A DNA stretch of 64,000 nucleotides from Zasmidium citrigriseum (taxonomy: Eukaryota > Ascomycota > Dothideomycetes > Mycosphaerellales > Mycosphaerellaceae). Every line of letters begins with the position of its first letter. The first letter of the stretch is position 1. Positions 21,922-32,729 of the stretch are shown here, in pieces. The translations under genes and the position numbers were made by a program. The notes beneath the pieces are model-generated. The model saw only the letters and a list, made by a program, of their open reading frames with translations. It was not told the origin of the DNA and made no database searches. The DNA lies in contig NHNW01000002.1 of the NCBI GenBank assembly GCA_002786025.1, forward strand, positions 248,001 through 312,000, read 5' to 3'.

Positions 21922-24087
21922 TCAAGGCTTCTTCTCACCCTCGTTGCCCTGCTGTTGTTGCTGTTCACCCGAGGGCTGCTCGGACTGCTGCTGCTGGCCC
22001 TCCTGCGACTCCTGGCGGGCACGGTGCATCTTGTCGAAGAGAGTGAGGGAAGCGGTCTGGAGCTCGTCGGTCTTCTCCTTGATCTCCTCGGCGGTGGCAG
22101 AGCCCTCGCCAGTCTGGTTCTTGGCGATGAACTCGCGCATGGTGGTGATCTTCTCGCGGATCTGCTCGGCCTCGGTCTTGTCGAGCTTCTCCTCGAACTC
22201 CTTCAGGGCCTTCTCGGTGTCGTTGACGACGCTGTCGGCGCGGTTGGCGGCCTCGATGGCGTTCTTGCGGTCCTTGTCGGCAGCGGCGTACTTCTCGGCG
22301 TCGTTGACCATGTTCTGGATCTCGTCGTCAGAGAGACCAGAGCCAGATGCGATGGTGATGGACTGGTCCTTGTTGGTGGACTTGTCCTTGGCGTGGACGT
22401 GGACGATAGAGTCGGCGTCAATGTCGAAGGTAACCTCAATCTGTGGGACACCACGGTGGGCTGGTGGAATACCGACGAGCTGGAAGTTTCCGAGGAGCTT
22501 GTTGTCACGGACGAGCTCACGCTCACCCTGGTAGACCTTGATCTCGACAGCGGACTGGAAGTCGGCGGCGGTGGAGAAGGTCTGCGACTTCTTGGTTGGG
22601 ATGGTGGTGTTGCGGTTGATCAGACGGGTGAAGACACCGCCGAGAGTCTCGATACCAAGGGACAGAGGAGTAACGTCGAGAAGGAGCAGGTCAGTGACCT
22701 CACCAGCGAGGACACCACCCTGAATGGCGGCACCGATGGCGACGGCCTCATCTGGGTTGACAGACTTGGCTGGGTCACGGCCGAAGATGCTCTTGACAGA
22801 CTCGATAACCTTTGGCATACGGGTCATACCACCAACGAGAATGACGTCCTGGATGTCCTTGGCCTGGAGGTTGGCGTCCTTGAGAGCCTTGCGGACTGGG
22901 TCAACGGTGCGGTTGATGAGTGGGTCGACAAGGCCTTCGAGCTGGGCGCGGGTGAGCTTGGTGTTGATGTGCTTTGGTCCGGAGGAGTCGGCAGTAATGA
23001 AAGGCAGGTTGATGTCGGTCTGGAGGGAAGAGGAAAGCTCGATCTTGGCCTTCTCAGCGGCCTCACGGATACGCTGGATAGCCATGCGGTCGCCAGAGAG
23101 ATCAATGCCTTGCTCCTTCTTGAACTGCTGGACGAGGTGGCGGACGAGGGAGATATCGAAGTCCTCACCACCGAGGTGAGTGTCACCGTTGGTGGCCTTG
23201 ACCTCGAAAACGCCGTTGGAGATCTCAAGGATGGAGATATCGAAAGTACCACCACCCAAGTCGTAGACAGCAATGACCTTGTCGTCCTTCTCAAGACCGT
23301 ACGCCAGAGCAGCAGCAGTAGGCTCGTTGATGACACGGTGGACAGTCAAACCAGAGATCTGACCAGCGTCCTTGGTGGCTTGTCGCTGCTGGTCGTTGAA
23401 GTATGCGGGAACGGTGACGACAGCGTTCTTGATGTTCTTTCCAAGGAAACCCTCAGCAGTCTCCTTCATCTTTCCGAGCACGAAGCCACCAATCTGAGAA
23501 GGCGAGTACTTCTGGCCCTGAGCCTCCAACCACGCATCGCCGTTGGAGTGCTGGACAATCTTGTATGGGACTTGCTGGATATCGCGCTGGACTTCGGCGT
23601 CCTGGAACTTGCGGCCGATGAGACGCTTGGTGGCGAAAAGAGTGTTCTCTGGGTTGACGACGGCCTGACGCTTCGCAGAGATACCCACTAACCGCTCACC
23701 CTCCTTGGTGAAACCGACGACTGAAGGGGTTGTTCGTGCACCTGCGCTGAGTGTCAGCCATCTCTTTCATTGCCACTTCATCATCATCTGATGCGTACCT
23801 TCCGCGTTTTCTATTATACGTGGCGACTTGCCCTCCATGACAGCCACGGCAGAGTTGGTGGTACCCAAATCGATACCGATGATGGGACCCTTCACCTTGC
23901 CGCTCTCGGCATTGGTATCCTCGGCATATCCTCGTCGGAACTGCGACGTTAAGGGCGCGCGGTATGCTGATGATCTGAAGGTGGATGTGGCACGCGGAAC
24001 GGCCTGGTTCGATGTCAGTCTGGATGCTCGCGTGATGGGGGTTGGAGGGCTTGAACGTACGTTCCGCATGAGTCTGGAGGAGAGCAT
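21922..24087 (-). CDS. SSC1: Mitochondrial Hsp70 chaperone (Ssc1)
   Basis: Exons (minus strand) 24087-23799 and 23741-21922 give 702 residues, somewhat longer than yeast Ssc1. The 57-bp intron joins NAEG to [10 protein letters not shown]. Residues 1-55 are rich in Arg and Ser with few acids, a mitochondrial presequence. The Hsp70 signatures are intact: [12 protein letters not shown] (70-81), [14 protein letters not shown] and [12 protein letters not shown]. The C-terminal lid is followed by a Q-rich tail (last 30 residues, QQQQ blocks, ending EKKP). Ssc1 drives ATP-dependent protein import as the TIM23 motor and folds proteins in the matrix. A long open frame lies antisense to it and is a by-product of the codon bias. 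Confidence 0.97.
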
Positions 24088-25189
24088 GATGGCGGTATTA
24101 ACACACTATGATACACGCAACAGGAAGGGAGAAGATGAAATGGGCGCAAGGGCGGATGGGTGGATGAGGTTGGTGTGGTGGATGGGAAGACGGCGCAAAT
24201 GGGTGAGGTGCGATGGATGAAGCATCGAAGTTTTCGCGCACGGGCCTCCAAAGAGCTCCCTTCTACGACCTTCTTCCGACTGGCCCATCGCCACCGAGTC
24301 AATCAATCAATGATCATTGCATCATCAAATTATTGCAAGCGTTCTGCTCAAACTGGATTTCATATGAAATATGTTAAGAACTGTTACCCTCACTTTTGCT
24401 TGTCTTTCGCATTTTCAGCTTATTGCACGTGAAGACAGTATATGTCATTGATGCGGTCTTCTCGGAAGAGAAGCCGTAGCTTATTCCCGGCAATGACACT
24501 TTCATCGAATAGAGCCGTGTTTTGCCTAGACTTTCGCTCAAGGTCGAAATGAACGTTCAGTGATGATCTAGTCGTGAGAGCCTTCTTGACGACATCACGG
24601 AGACATTGCGAGTCTCTTGTTGAAAAGAATCCAGAGTATGCGAAAGCCTGAACACATGTCTCTATCAAGGAGTCTACAATGTCGATGTGGCCTTGCAGCT
24701 AGAGCGCACGGCATCAGCGCGAGCATGGCAGAAACGCCTTGAGAATTCCTACTTGAGATGGTGATGGACAGTGGTGATTCACATTGAATAGGGAGAGGGA
24801 AGTCGTGTGGGCGGGCGTGAGTGTCTTCCACTGGGGGTCATATAGCATTGGGCAAGGGCTCTAAGCGTGTAGGCGTGAACTTATTTCTCATTCACGAGCC
24901 GTGGCTTATGCAAATGCAAGAGAGTTGCGTGGCCCCAGTCAAATCGACAGGGCCTCGACAATCTTGCAGCACTTCGGCAGCACAGCGGGTGTTGTGGAAG
25001 GGGAGGGAAAGCGATATGGCAATCAAGCGTCGTCAACCGTGAGGAAGACTCAGCGACACCTTGTGGAGGGAAAGACTCCATTCGCTCACATAACTAGAGC
25101 TAGCTAGGGCATACCCGCAGCGACATCTGTGGTCAAGCTGCTGATCGAACGCCCAAACTCCCGTACCAGTCGTGAAAGTATGGAGACGC
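24088..25189. other. Intergenic, no convincing gene
   Basis: Contains the promoter of the mitochondrial Hsp70 gene and the 3' side of the eS17 gene. A minus-strand frame at 24420-24668 looks somewhat protein-like (82 codons) but lacks an ATG and has no recognisable family; it may be a gene relic. CACGTG lies near 24425. Confidence 0.35.
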
Positions 25190-25742
25190 TTAGACGCGTG
25201 GGTTGCGGTCGCCAAAGCGGCGAGGGCGCTCGGCAACTTGCTGCTGCTGAACAGCCACGACGTTGACTGGGATGCTGTCGAACTGTATCCCTGTCAGCGA
25301 GTGTATCTCGAGGTATGTGGTATCTTGCACTTACGCCCATCGACTTCAGCAGGTCCTTGGTCTCCTGATCCACATCGAGCTGGCCGCTCTCGCTGTTCTG
25401 GGTGAAGTCCAGGGCCGACACCTCTGGGACGTACTGATCCTTCCTCTCGCGCTCCTCCTCTTGCAGCTTGAAGGAGATACCGCGGACGGGACCACGCTGG
25501 ATGCGCTTCATCAAGTGGGTGGTGTAGCCGGCGATCTGCAATCAATTCTGTTAGGATATACTGTCGCCAGACTCGAGGCTGCTCCCGATGCATACCTTGT
25601 TGCGCAGGCGCTTGCTGGCAATGACTGCAATCTCATCGCAGATGCGCTTGTTGGTCTCGAAGTCGAGGGTGAGCTTGGGGTAGTATCGCTCAATGATGAC
25701 CTTGGCGGACTTCTTGACGGTCTTGGTACGGACGCGACCCAT
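25190..25742 (-). CDS. RPS17: 40S ribosomal protein eS17
   Basis: Exons (minus strand) 25742-25596, 25535-25335 and 25282-25190 give 146 residues, the usual size. The N-terminus [20 protein letters not shown] and the block [20 protein letters not shown] are the conserved core of eS17. The last exon starts at the second AG of the acceptor region, giving [12 protein letters not shown], the expected family sequence; using the first AG would break the frame. The protein sits on the 40S subunit near the mRNA exit side. Two introns of 60 and 52 bp close to the 5' end are typical of fungal ribosomal-protein genes. Confidence 0.96.
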
Positions 25743-26382
25743 TTTGGCGGTGTTGTTGGTCGAGGAGGGTGTCGGCGGGCGGGACTGTTCTTGTCGCTGA
25801 AGTCGATTCGAGAAAGCCAACGGAGGAAGGAAGGAAATGTGTGTCCTCGCTTAGCAATCTTAGCGGCTTGGCGCACACATCTCGATCATTGGCCCGGGGA
25901 GATCCGCCGCTAAGGGATGTTCGCGGAAACATTCACCTATCTCTTTCCTCCGTTTGCGTGCCTTCCTTCGATATCGCACTTCGACCATCACATGCAAATT
26001 TCACACCACATGTCAGTTTCCGCCAGTGGAATCCTCCCACGACACCCTGAAAATACTTCGAGCCATCTCCGCACTCAATATGCAATTTCTCGACTCTGCT
26101 CATTCTACGCGCCCCGAACGGCACAGCAGCGCTTGCATACATAGAGACATCTTCACACTCGTCGACACCCATGCAAGACCAACAGCCGGCCTCTTCTCGA
26201 GCGGCAAAGCAGCGCCAAATGTTTCAGTCGCTTGCAGAGCAGCCTCCATAAAGCAGTCTGAATGGTAAGCCACGGTCTGTGTCACACTTCTCTACCACTC
26301 TTTCCACTGAGACATTCTGTTGTGCGACACTTCTTTCCTATTCCTCTGTTTATACTATTGGCGGGTCCAATCACCATTCACA
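25743..26382. other. Divergent intergenic region
   Basis: Between the eS17 gene (minus) and the secreted-protein gene (plus). Short open frames on both strands show no domain or secretion signal that I trust. Confidence 0.4.
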
Positions 26383-26829
26383 ATGCTGTTCCATTCGTTC
26401 CTCTCGATCCTCTTCTGCATCACAATCCCTTCAGCATTGGCCAGAATCATCCTCGATCCCCAGAACAATGGAGTCCAGCAGATCCCGATTGGACAAGAAG
26501 AGGTCATCAAGACCTTGACATTTCACATCACGACCACGAGGACACGTTTCGAGTTTGAGTTCTATACCAAGACCATGACTCGCGAGCATGCATCAGCCAC
26601 GGCAGCGCCAACTCCAACAGGAGCCAGCCCTGATCAGCAAGACTGGAGAGAGGCCTCCAGCCGAAGAACGGACAAGTGCGATGAGACGGCCTGTGCTATC
26701 TGCACGTGGTACTACAAATGTGAAAGGGGAACGCCTGAATGGTGAGTGCATAGCAAGAGGAAGCCGAGTCTTGAACTAACCAATGATCACAGCTTCCGAT
26801 GCGACACTGAGTCATACTGCGAATGTTAG
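26383..26829 (+). CDS. Small secreted cysteine-rich protein, effector-like
   Basis: Exons 26383-26741 and 26793-26829 give 131 residues; the 51-bp intron has a GTGAGT donor, an AACTAAC branch and a CACAG acceptor. Residues 1-20 form a clear signal peptide ending ALA. The mature part is about 111 residues and has all eight of its cysteines in the last 33 residues: C99, C104, C107, C113, C120, C123, C129 and C131, an even number suggesting four disulfides. The preceding half is Thr/Gln-rich without cysteine. I recognise no family. Small size, secretion and a C-terminal cysteine cluster fit an apoplastic effector or antimicrobial-type protein, but there is no direct evidence of either role. Confidence 0.75.
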
Positions 26830-27392
26830 CGAGTGATACAACCTCGATAGACGATATGAAAACACTGCAACTGCGAAAGACTGCATTTCGACCCGGCGAG
26901 AAATACATGTACTGCACATGTCTTGGCTGGCCCTAAGTTATTGAACAGCACTCCTCCTCCTTTCAAAACTCAGTGTACGATCAGGACAGCGGTAGAATTG
27001 GATCATACGAATACACGCACTCGTACGGTAATGAAAGGGGTTAGAGTGTACGAAAAGCGTCAGACGCGGAGTTCAACGGACATTGCACGGAGTTTACAGG
27101 ATCTCGCAAGGTGTAAAATCTATTTGCCTTGTATAGCCAATGCTCGAGACAGCTTCAAATGGTAATTGCGACCGACTTCAGCGCAGGTTGTCTCTCTGTC
27201 AAGCGCTTCACTGTTGATATTTAGTAAGTGCTGGTGGACTTTAGTTGGAAGACTACGTCCGGACAAGGGTATTGTCTTTCTTAAAGATCTCTGAAGATCG
27301 CAAGACCTACTCAAAGAATCAATGTCCACAGTTCGACGAGCCTTACTCAACTCTGAAAGTAACAAGCAACGCAACACACAGATTGCTCCACC
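26830..27392. other. Intergenic, no gene seen
   Basis: Three-prime region of the secreted-protein gene and promoter of the dehydrogenase gene. Short frames on both strands are unremarkable. Confidence 0.4.
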
Positions 27393-28484
27393 ATGGACCG
27401 CTACATCTCCGTCCACGAAACCATCAACGGCCCAGGCGACGCCAGACCGACCGCCGAACAAATCCTCAAAGATGAAGGTCTCATTGGCAAGATGTCCGAC
27501 AAGACTATCCTCATCACAGGAGGTACTGCAGGTCTAGGAACAGAGTCGGCCAGAGTCCTACGTTTGACTAGTGCTCAAGTCTGGATCACAGCCCGTAACA
27601 AAGCCAAGGGCGACGAAATCGCCAAGTCAATCTCCAAGGAGGGTTCCTACCCACCCGTCAAAGTGATTGAGATGGACCTTTCGGATCTGGACTCTGTGAG
27701 GAAGGGGGCCAAGACCTTCATCGAGCAATGTCCGAAACTGAATATTCTCATGTAAGTCCCAAATACCATCACAACCCTTCACTGCTTCAGAACACTAACA
27801 TGACACAGGACCAACGCAGGCATAATGGCCTGCCCCGAATCCCGCTCCGCCCAAAACCACGAACTCCAATTCGCAACAAACCACCTCGCGCACTTCCTCC
27901 TCTTCACCCTCCTCAAACCCGCTCTCCTCTCCGCCACAACACCAACCTTCGCCTCAAGGGTAATCTCCCTCTCCTCGGCGGGCCATCGCAACAGCAGCAT
28001 CTACCCAGAAAACTACAACCTCGAAAACGGAGCTTATAGTCCTTTCGTCGCTTATGGCCAATCCAAGACCGCCAACATACTCATGGCCAACGAGATCGAA
28101 CGTCGCTATGGCACCAAAGGTCTGCACGCGTGGAGCGTGCATCCGGGGGTGATTTTCGAGACGGGGATTAGCCGGCATCAGGAGGGTGAGGCGGACGGGT
28201 TGAGGGATAGGTTGACGCAGGCGGAAGAGAGTACTGTTAGGGTCATGAAGAATACGGGACAGGGGGCTGCGACGCAGGTTTGGGCCGCTGTGGGGAGGGC
28301 TTTGGAGGGCAAGGGAGGGAAGTATTTGGAGGACTGTCAGGTTAGTCGGAAGGGGTATGGGGGTGAGAGGAAGGCTGGTGGACCGGCGTTCTTTGGGCAT
28401 GAGGAGTATGTTTATGATGAGGTGTTGGCGGGACGGTTGTGGAGGGATAGTTGTCGGCTTGTGGGTGTTGAGGACGAGGAGTAG
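27393..28484 (+). CDS. Short-chain dehydrogenase/reductase (retinol dehydrogenase/WW-oxidoreductase-like)
   Basis: Exons 27393-27751 and 27809-28484 give 344 residues. The 57-bp intron (GTAAGT..ACACAG) splits the methionine codon of the NILM-TNAG segment and restores the frame. The cofactor motif is ILITGGTAGLGTE near residue 40, the structural NAG motif is TNAGIM, and the catalytic pair is YGQSKTA (Tyr-X3-Lys) after the ISLSSAGH serine. These are all in the order of the classical SDR fold, with NADP preference likely from the R/K after the second strand (TARNKAKG). The substrate is unknown. It lies immediately next to the transporter end of the phosphonate-type locus, in convergent orientation, with no clear functional link. 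Confidence 0.9.
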
Positions 28485-28551
28485 AAAAGATGGCGGAAAA
28501 TGCTTGCGAAATCGAATCGATCTTTCAGTTGTCATACAATCTATGTCTTGT

Positions 28552-30052
28552 TCAGGCTTTCCCATCGCCTGTGATCTTGACCGCCTGAGCAGAAGACACA
28601 TCGACCTCGGAGCTGGCCTGTGTATCAAGAGCTTCGCCGTAGAGAACTCCTGCTTCAATTTCTTCGATACTCTTGCCTTTCGTTTCTGGGATGAGTAATG
28701 TGACTGCAGCACATAGAGCCATGATGCCAGAGAACAGTCCGAGAACACCATTGAGGCCAATCTTCTCAGTGATCGTGCCGAAGGCGAAGGCAGTGAGCAC
28801 AGCACCCGCTTTTCCTGAAGCAGCAGCAATGCCATGAGCAGTCCCTCGCACTCTTGTCGGGAAGACCTCGACGGGAATGAGAAATGTAGTTGCATTTGGT
28901 CCAAGGTTCAGAACGAATTGACTGATGGTGAAGATGGCAATTAGCCCTCCTGTCGATACGTGGTTCGTAACTCCAGCCCAGATGGCGTAGAGGATGCAGA
29001 CAGCGACGCTGGAGTAAAATTGTTGGCGAACTCGGCCGATGAGGTCCGGTAGAAAGATGGCGACGTAGAAACCGGGGAGGTAGCCCGCGCAGGTGACAAT
29101 GATGTTTCCAATGGCGGTGTGCCAGAGGGTGAGGAAGGGTGTTGGGCCTTTGCCGAAGCCGATTTGATTGAGGATGAGGGATTGGTTGAGGTTGATGCCG
29201 TAGAAGGCGATGTCACTAGAACATGTCAGTCTGATGCAGGAAAGTCAAAGAACGGGATACTTACAAGAGGAACCAGGAGGCTGAAACAGCAAAGAGAGTT
29301 CGAGCATGCTTCCAGTTCGAAAAGTAGACTCTGAAGTCAGAGAACTGTTCTTTGAGACCGCGTTTGTCTTTTCCAATCAATCCCGTATCTTTTGAGACGT
29401 ATTTCTCATATGGCTTGCTCTCTTTCATGGTCAAGCGTGCGTAGAGCGTGAGGATGCAAGGCACCAGACCGATGCCAAACAGGAGACGCCAGACCCATTG
29501 GATGTGCCATTGAGCATCGGCGATCGATCCTCGAAACGCAGCAAGGAGGATGAGGTAGACAACACCAGACGAGAAGCTCCCAAGACCGATGAAGGAGAAC
29601 ACGGTCAAGACGAGCTTGGAGCGAGACTTGAAAAGGCTGTTTTCGGCGGAGATGGACGATGTCATGGGGTAGTCCCCTCCAGTACCCATACCGGTGATGA
29701 TTCGAAAGACCGTCATCCAAGCAACAACACCAGAGTGGTCGAGACGAGGAGGCATGACAATAAGCATGAGGGTGCCAAAGATCGTCAACAGGAGTTCCTT
29801 GCCATAGATCTTGTGTCGTCCAAGAGCATCGCCGAAGAGACCGAAGAGGAGTTGTCCCATGATCATACCGATCGAGAGGCCGCCTTTGATGACATCGCTG
29901 GATACCGTAGGTACTTTGCCCTTGTCGTCCTGGTAGTAGACATAGCCGATCATAGGAACGACCAGACCGATGGAAATGTTGAGGTATCCATCAGCAAACA
30001 AGCCAACGCCTGCGATGGACAGAAACTTGATATTGCTCCAGAACTTCGACAT
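28552..30052 (-). CDS. MFS transporter of the phosphate/glycerophosphodiester family (PHO84/GIT1-like)
   Basis: Exons (minus strand) 30052-29265 and 29215-28552 give 483 residues. The 49-bp intron has a GTAAGT donor and joins ASWFL to DIAFYGINLN, a segment typical of Pho84-type symporters. There are about 12 membrane spans in two sets of six, with the MFS loop motif GLFGDALGRHKIYGKE between spans 2 and 3 and GMGTGGDYPMTSSISAE in span 4, close to the GGDYP signature shared by Pho84 and Git1. The C-terminal PETKGKSIEEIE motif is that of the sugar-porter superfamily. Such proteins import phosphate or glycerophospho compounds with protons. Next to phosphonate-cleaving genes, uptake of a phosphonate or of phosphate is the reasonable guess. 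It is divergent from the Zn2Cys6 regulator. Confidence 0.85.
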
Positions 30053-30732
30053 GTTGCCGTATCGACTGGCGATGGTTCAAAACGATCTATTGTCAATATA
30101 CTGCTCAACCTCCATGTCGACCTACCGATCAACACTCCTATATAGACCCATCCCGTCGCCATCAGCCATATCACGGCTGCTTGGCACGTTCGGCCGTCTG
30201 CCGTCGAGGTTCATAGTTGACCAGGTCGCGACCCTTACGGAGAAGCTCGATAACGAACTCAATCTCACCCACGTGTAGTGCTCTTCGGGGCCTATTCGGC
30301 ATGAGACCTCGTGGGAAGACGTCCCTCAGATCCTCCCGTTTTGGAGGCGTCACGGCCATTGGAATGGTAATGGGAGGGTCGGCAAGAAGTGCGAGGGGTC
30401 AGAAAGGAAGGTGACGATTATGCTTCGTGGTGATGGATTTGTTGTAAGGAAGTCGAGACCAACGATTGGGGCACGTGTTGCCAAGATGGAATTGATGAGG
30501 ACCCGCCAATATTTCATTGAGCCGCCGCGTATTTCTGAGACCACTCACGTGACGCGCTGAACCTCAAGCCCACTTCACCTGACAAGGTTTGACGGAGCTT
30601 CTTAGCGGCGATTTCGCATTGAGCGTACCGGCCACGGGCATCAGACTTCCCAGCCTGCCATCCTGACTGCATTGAAACATCTTCCCGGGACCACAAAAGT
30701 ACTATGAGGTGATCGCTGGAATTCGGACCAGG
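30053..30732. promoter_or_regulatory. Divergent promoter between transporter and regulator with three CACGTG boxes
   Basis: CACGTG occurs at 30270-30275, 30472-30477 and 30546-30551. About 0.2 copies would be expected by chance in 680 bp. This palindrome is the core site of Pho4 in yeast and NUC-1 in Neurospora, the regulators of phosphate starvation, but other bHLH factors bind it too. The box also appears at background frequency elsewhere in the window. Confidence 0.45.
30171..30359 (-). CDS. Possible small protein of 62-66 residues
   Basis: An ATG-started frame with a basic, charged product (MAVTPPKREDLRDVFPRG..., then EIEFVIELLRKGRDLVNYEP) that reads like a real protein more than its surroundings do. 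A 42-bp intron (GTGATA..CTATATAG) near the end would replace the last residue or two. It lies 118 bp upstream of the transporter on the same strand, inside the divergent promoter, and could instead be an upstream open frame or chance. I do not recognise a family. Confidence 0.35.
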   Translation of the reverse strand: MAVTPPKREDLRDVFPRGLMPNRPRRALHVGEIEFVIELLRKGRDLVNYEPRRQTAERAKQP

Positions 30733-32707
30733 ATGAGTGGCTCGCCGTCGGACCCGGCGGCTGTTCTGCAGCTGCGTGAACAGTTTGGCGATAGGAAACC
30801 GCCTGATATCACGCGGAAAATCACCGCATGCGTCGCTTGTCGCAAACAGAAGATCAAATGTCACATGCGGGATGGGCAGCCGCCTTGTACGCGCTGCAAG
30901 AAGCGCGGGCTGTCATGCACTGTCAACAAGAGTCTACAGATGATCCTGGAGTCCGATGCCAGCTGGAAGCACCTCATGACCCGAAAGATTCAAGTTCTGG
31001 AGTCTGCTCTTGGGAAAGTGGCAAGCCATCTTTCTTTAGGAGATCTACTCGAGGATGAAATGGATCAGGAAGACGATATCGCAGAGCAAACGCAAGGACC
31101 AAGTCCGCATCGAACCCACTCGGGAATATCCCCACAGACCGAGAAACATACGCCGCTGAACTTCGAAGTGGTGATGGACCCAGACTCGGGGCCAGCAGCG
31201 ATCCCAGGATCAGTCGTCTCTCCCATTGCTATACCCGGTCTTGAGACCAACAGAGCAGACCACGATATCATCACCCGTGGCGTTATCACCGTCGACCAGG
31301 CCCAACGCTACCTGGACATCTACCAGAATCGTCTGGACCACTTTCTTTACCGAATTATTGGAGACAGGAGAGATCTTGCCCAAGTTCGCCAAGCTTCTCC
31401 GCTATTGCTGGCTGCGATTTGTGCAGTCGGCGCTTTGCATATGGCCACCGCAGATTTCGAGAAATGCTATCAGGAATTTGTCTCAATAGCTGCTTCACAG
31501 ACCTTCTCTCGGCGAAACAATGTTGATGACGTTCGCGGTCTTTGCGTTGCAGCGTTCTGGCTCAGTGGCATCTCCTGGACTTGCGTGGGAGCTGCAGTGC
31601 GCATTGCTACTGAGATTCAGCTTCACAGGAGCATCTTCAAGGCGTTGGCTGGGGATAAAACTCACTATCAAAGGACCAGACTTTACTATCTCGTCTTTGT
31701 ATGCGACCACCACTTCTCTGTTGCGTATGGTCGACCGCCGATGACGAGGCAGGATGATGCTATCAGAGCAGCACTTCAGTTCTTGGAGACAGAGCATGCT
31801 GTTGAGGATGATGCTCGGTTATGTTCGCAGGTGCAATTTTGGTCTGTCGGCTCTGGTGAGTGATTTCACTTCTCCAATATGCGGGCATCATTTTGCTCTT
31901 GCTCGCCTTGTTCAATGGTCTGACTTGTCTGCAGAAATCTATTCCACGTTTGGTATTGATGTAGAACGGCCACTTGACGCTTCCATGATAGAGCCGCTCA
32001 GGCGCTTCAGCATTAGCCTCGACCGAATCCGAGCGGATTGGACGGCACGCTTTCGACAGAATGAATACGTGGGCGACTACCCAAGAAAAGGTGTCGGCCT
32101 CCATTATCACTTTGCGAAGCTGTATCTATTCAGCATGGCGTTCCGCGGAATAGGTCGACCTGGATTCAAGGCTCCAAATGTGGCTCTTGACATTGACGAG
32201 ATTGCGAACTCAGCGGTGCTCTCTGCGACTTCGATTCTGCGGGCAGTCGTCACCGACACTGAGATTCAAAGCTTCCTTAACGGACTGCCCACATACTTTG
32301 ACCTGATGATTGCGTTCGCTGTCGTGTTCGTGCTCAAGGTCTCCACGAAGTATGCGGCATCCGTTCGTGTTGATACAAGCGAGATCCGTAGCCTGGTATC
32401 GGACCTGGTCACGGTGTTGAAAAACATCACCGCCGATATGCACCCAAGACACTTGCTTGTGAGTGTCGCCAAGGGTGCCGAGACCCTTCTGGAGCGATGC
32501 CATCCGCAAGAGCCTGTGCCATCGAACGCACATGTGACGATGAGCCAGCCGACATTTGACGAAAGTCTTTTTAACATGACAAGCGAGTGGAACGGAGCAT
32601 CTTTCGACAACTTTTTCATGGGCGAGTTCGACTTCTTATCAAATCAGGACGCCATGAACAACTATCAACCCGATCTCAATTACAACTCGACGATGCAGAA
32701 CATGTAG
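30733..32707 (+). CDS. Zn(II)2Cys6 transcription factor with fungal-specific regulatory domain
   Basis: Exons 30733-31855 and 31935-32707 give 631 residues; the 79-bp intron joins GSG to EIYSTFG in frame. The binuclear zinc cluster is C33-X2-C36-X6-C43-X8-C52-X2-C55-X6-C62 with basic residues between, followed by a linker and a short leucine/valine heptad (IQVLESALGKVASHL) for dimer formation. The middle contains the fungal_trans domain, including DDVRGLCVAAFWLSGISW and a GRPPM motif. The C-terminus is acidic and Asn/Phe-rich, an activation-domain look. I chose the ATG at 30733; the frame upstream opens only with a GTG. It lies between the transporter (divergent) and the PhnZ-PhnA gene (convergent, 22 bp between stops), so it may control this locus. 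Confidence 0.92.
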
Positions 32708-32729
32708 CGAGCTCGCCGGCCCCAGCCCT

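Noticed and set aside
21955..23691. 578-codon open frame on the plus strand opposite mitochondrial Hsp70
   Set aside because: It mirrors the Hsp70 exon exactly, is Leu/Val/Asp-rich without any domain and results from strong third-position codon bias.
24420..24668. 82-codon minus-strand frame with protein-like composition
   Set aside because: No ATG start, no joinable exons and no family resemblance; may be a relic but cannot be supported.
25283..25290. First AG acceptor for the last exon of the eS17 gene
   Set aside because: It breaks the frame; the AG eight bases downstream gives the conserved FDSIPVNVV.
26696..26710. Reading the secreted protein gene as ending at the TGA at 26743
   Set aside because: The TGA lies inside a GTGAGT donor; splicing adds four more cysteines and completes the even-numbered cysteine set.
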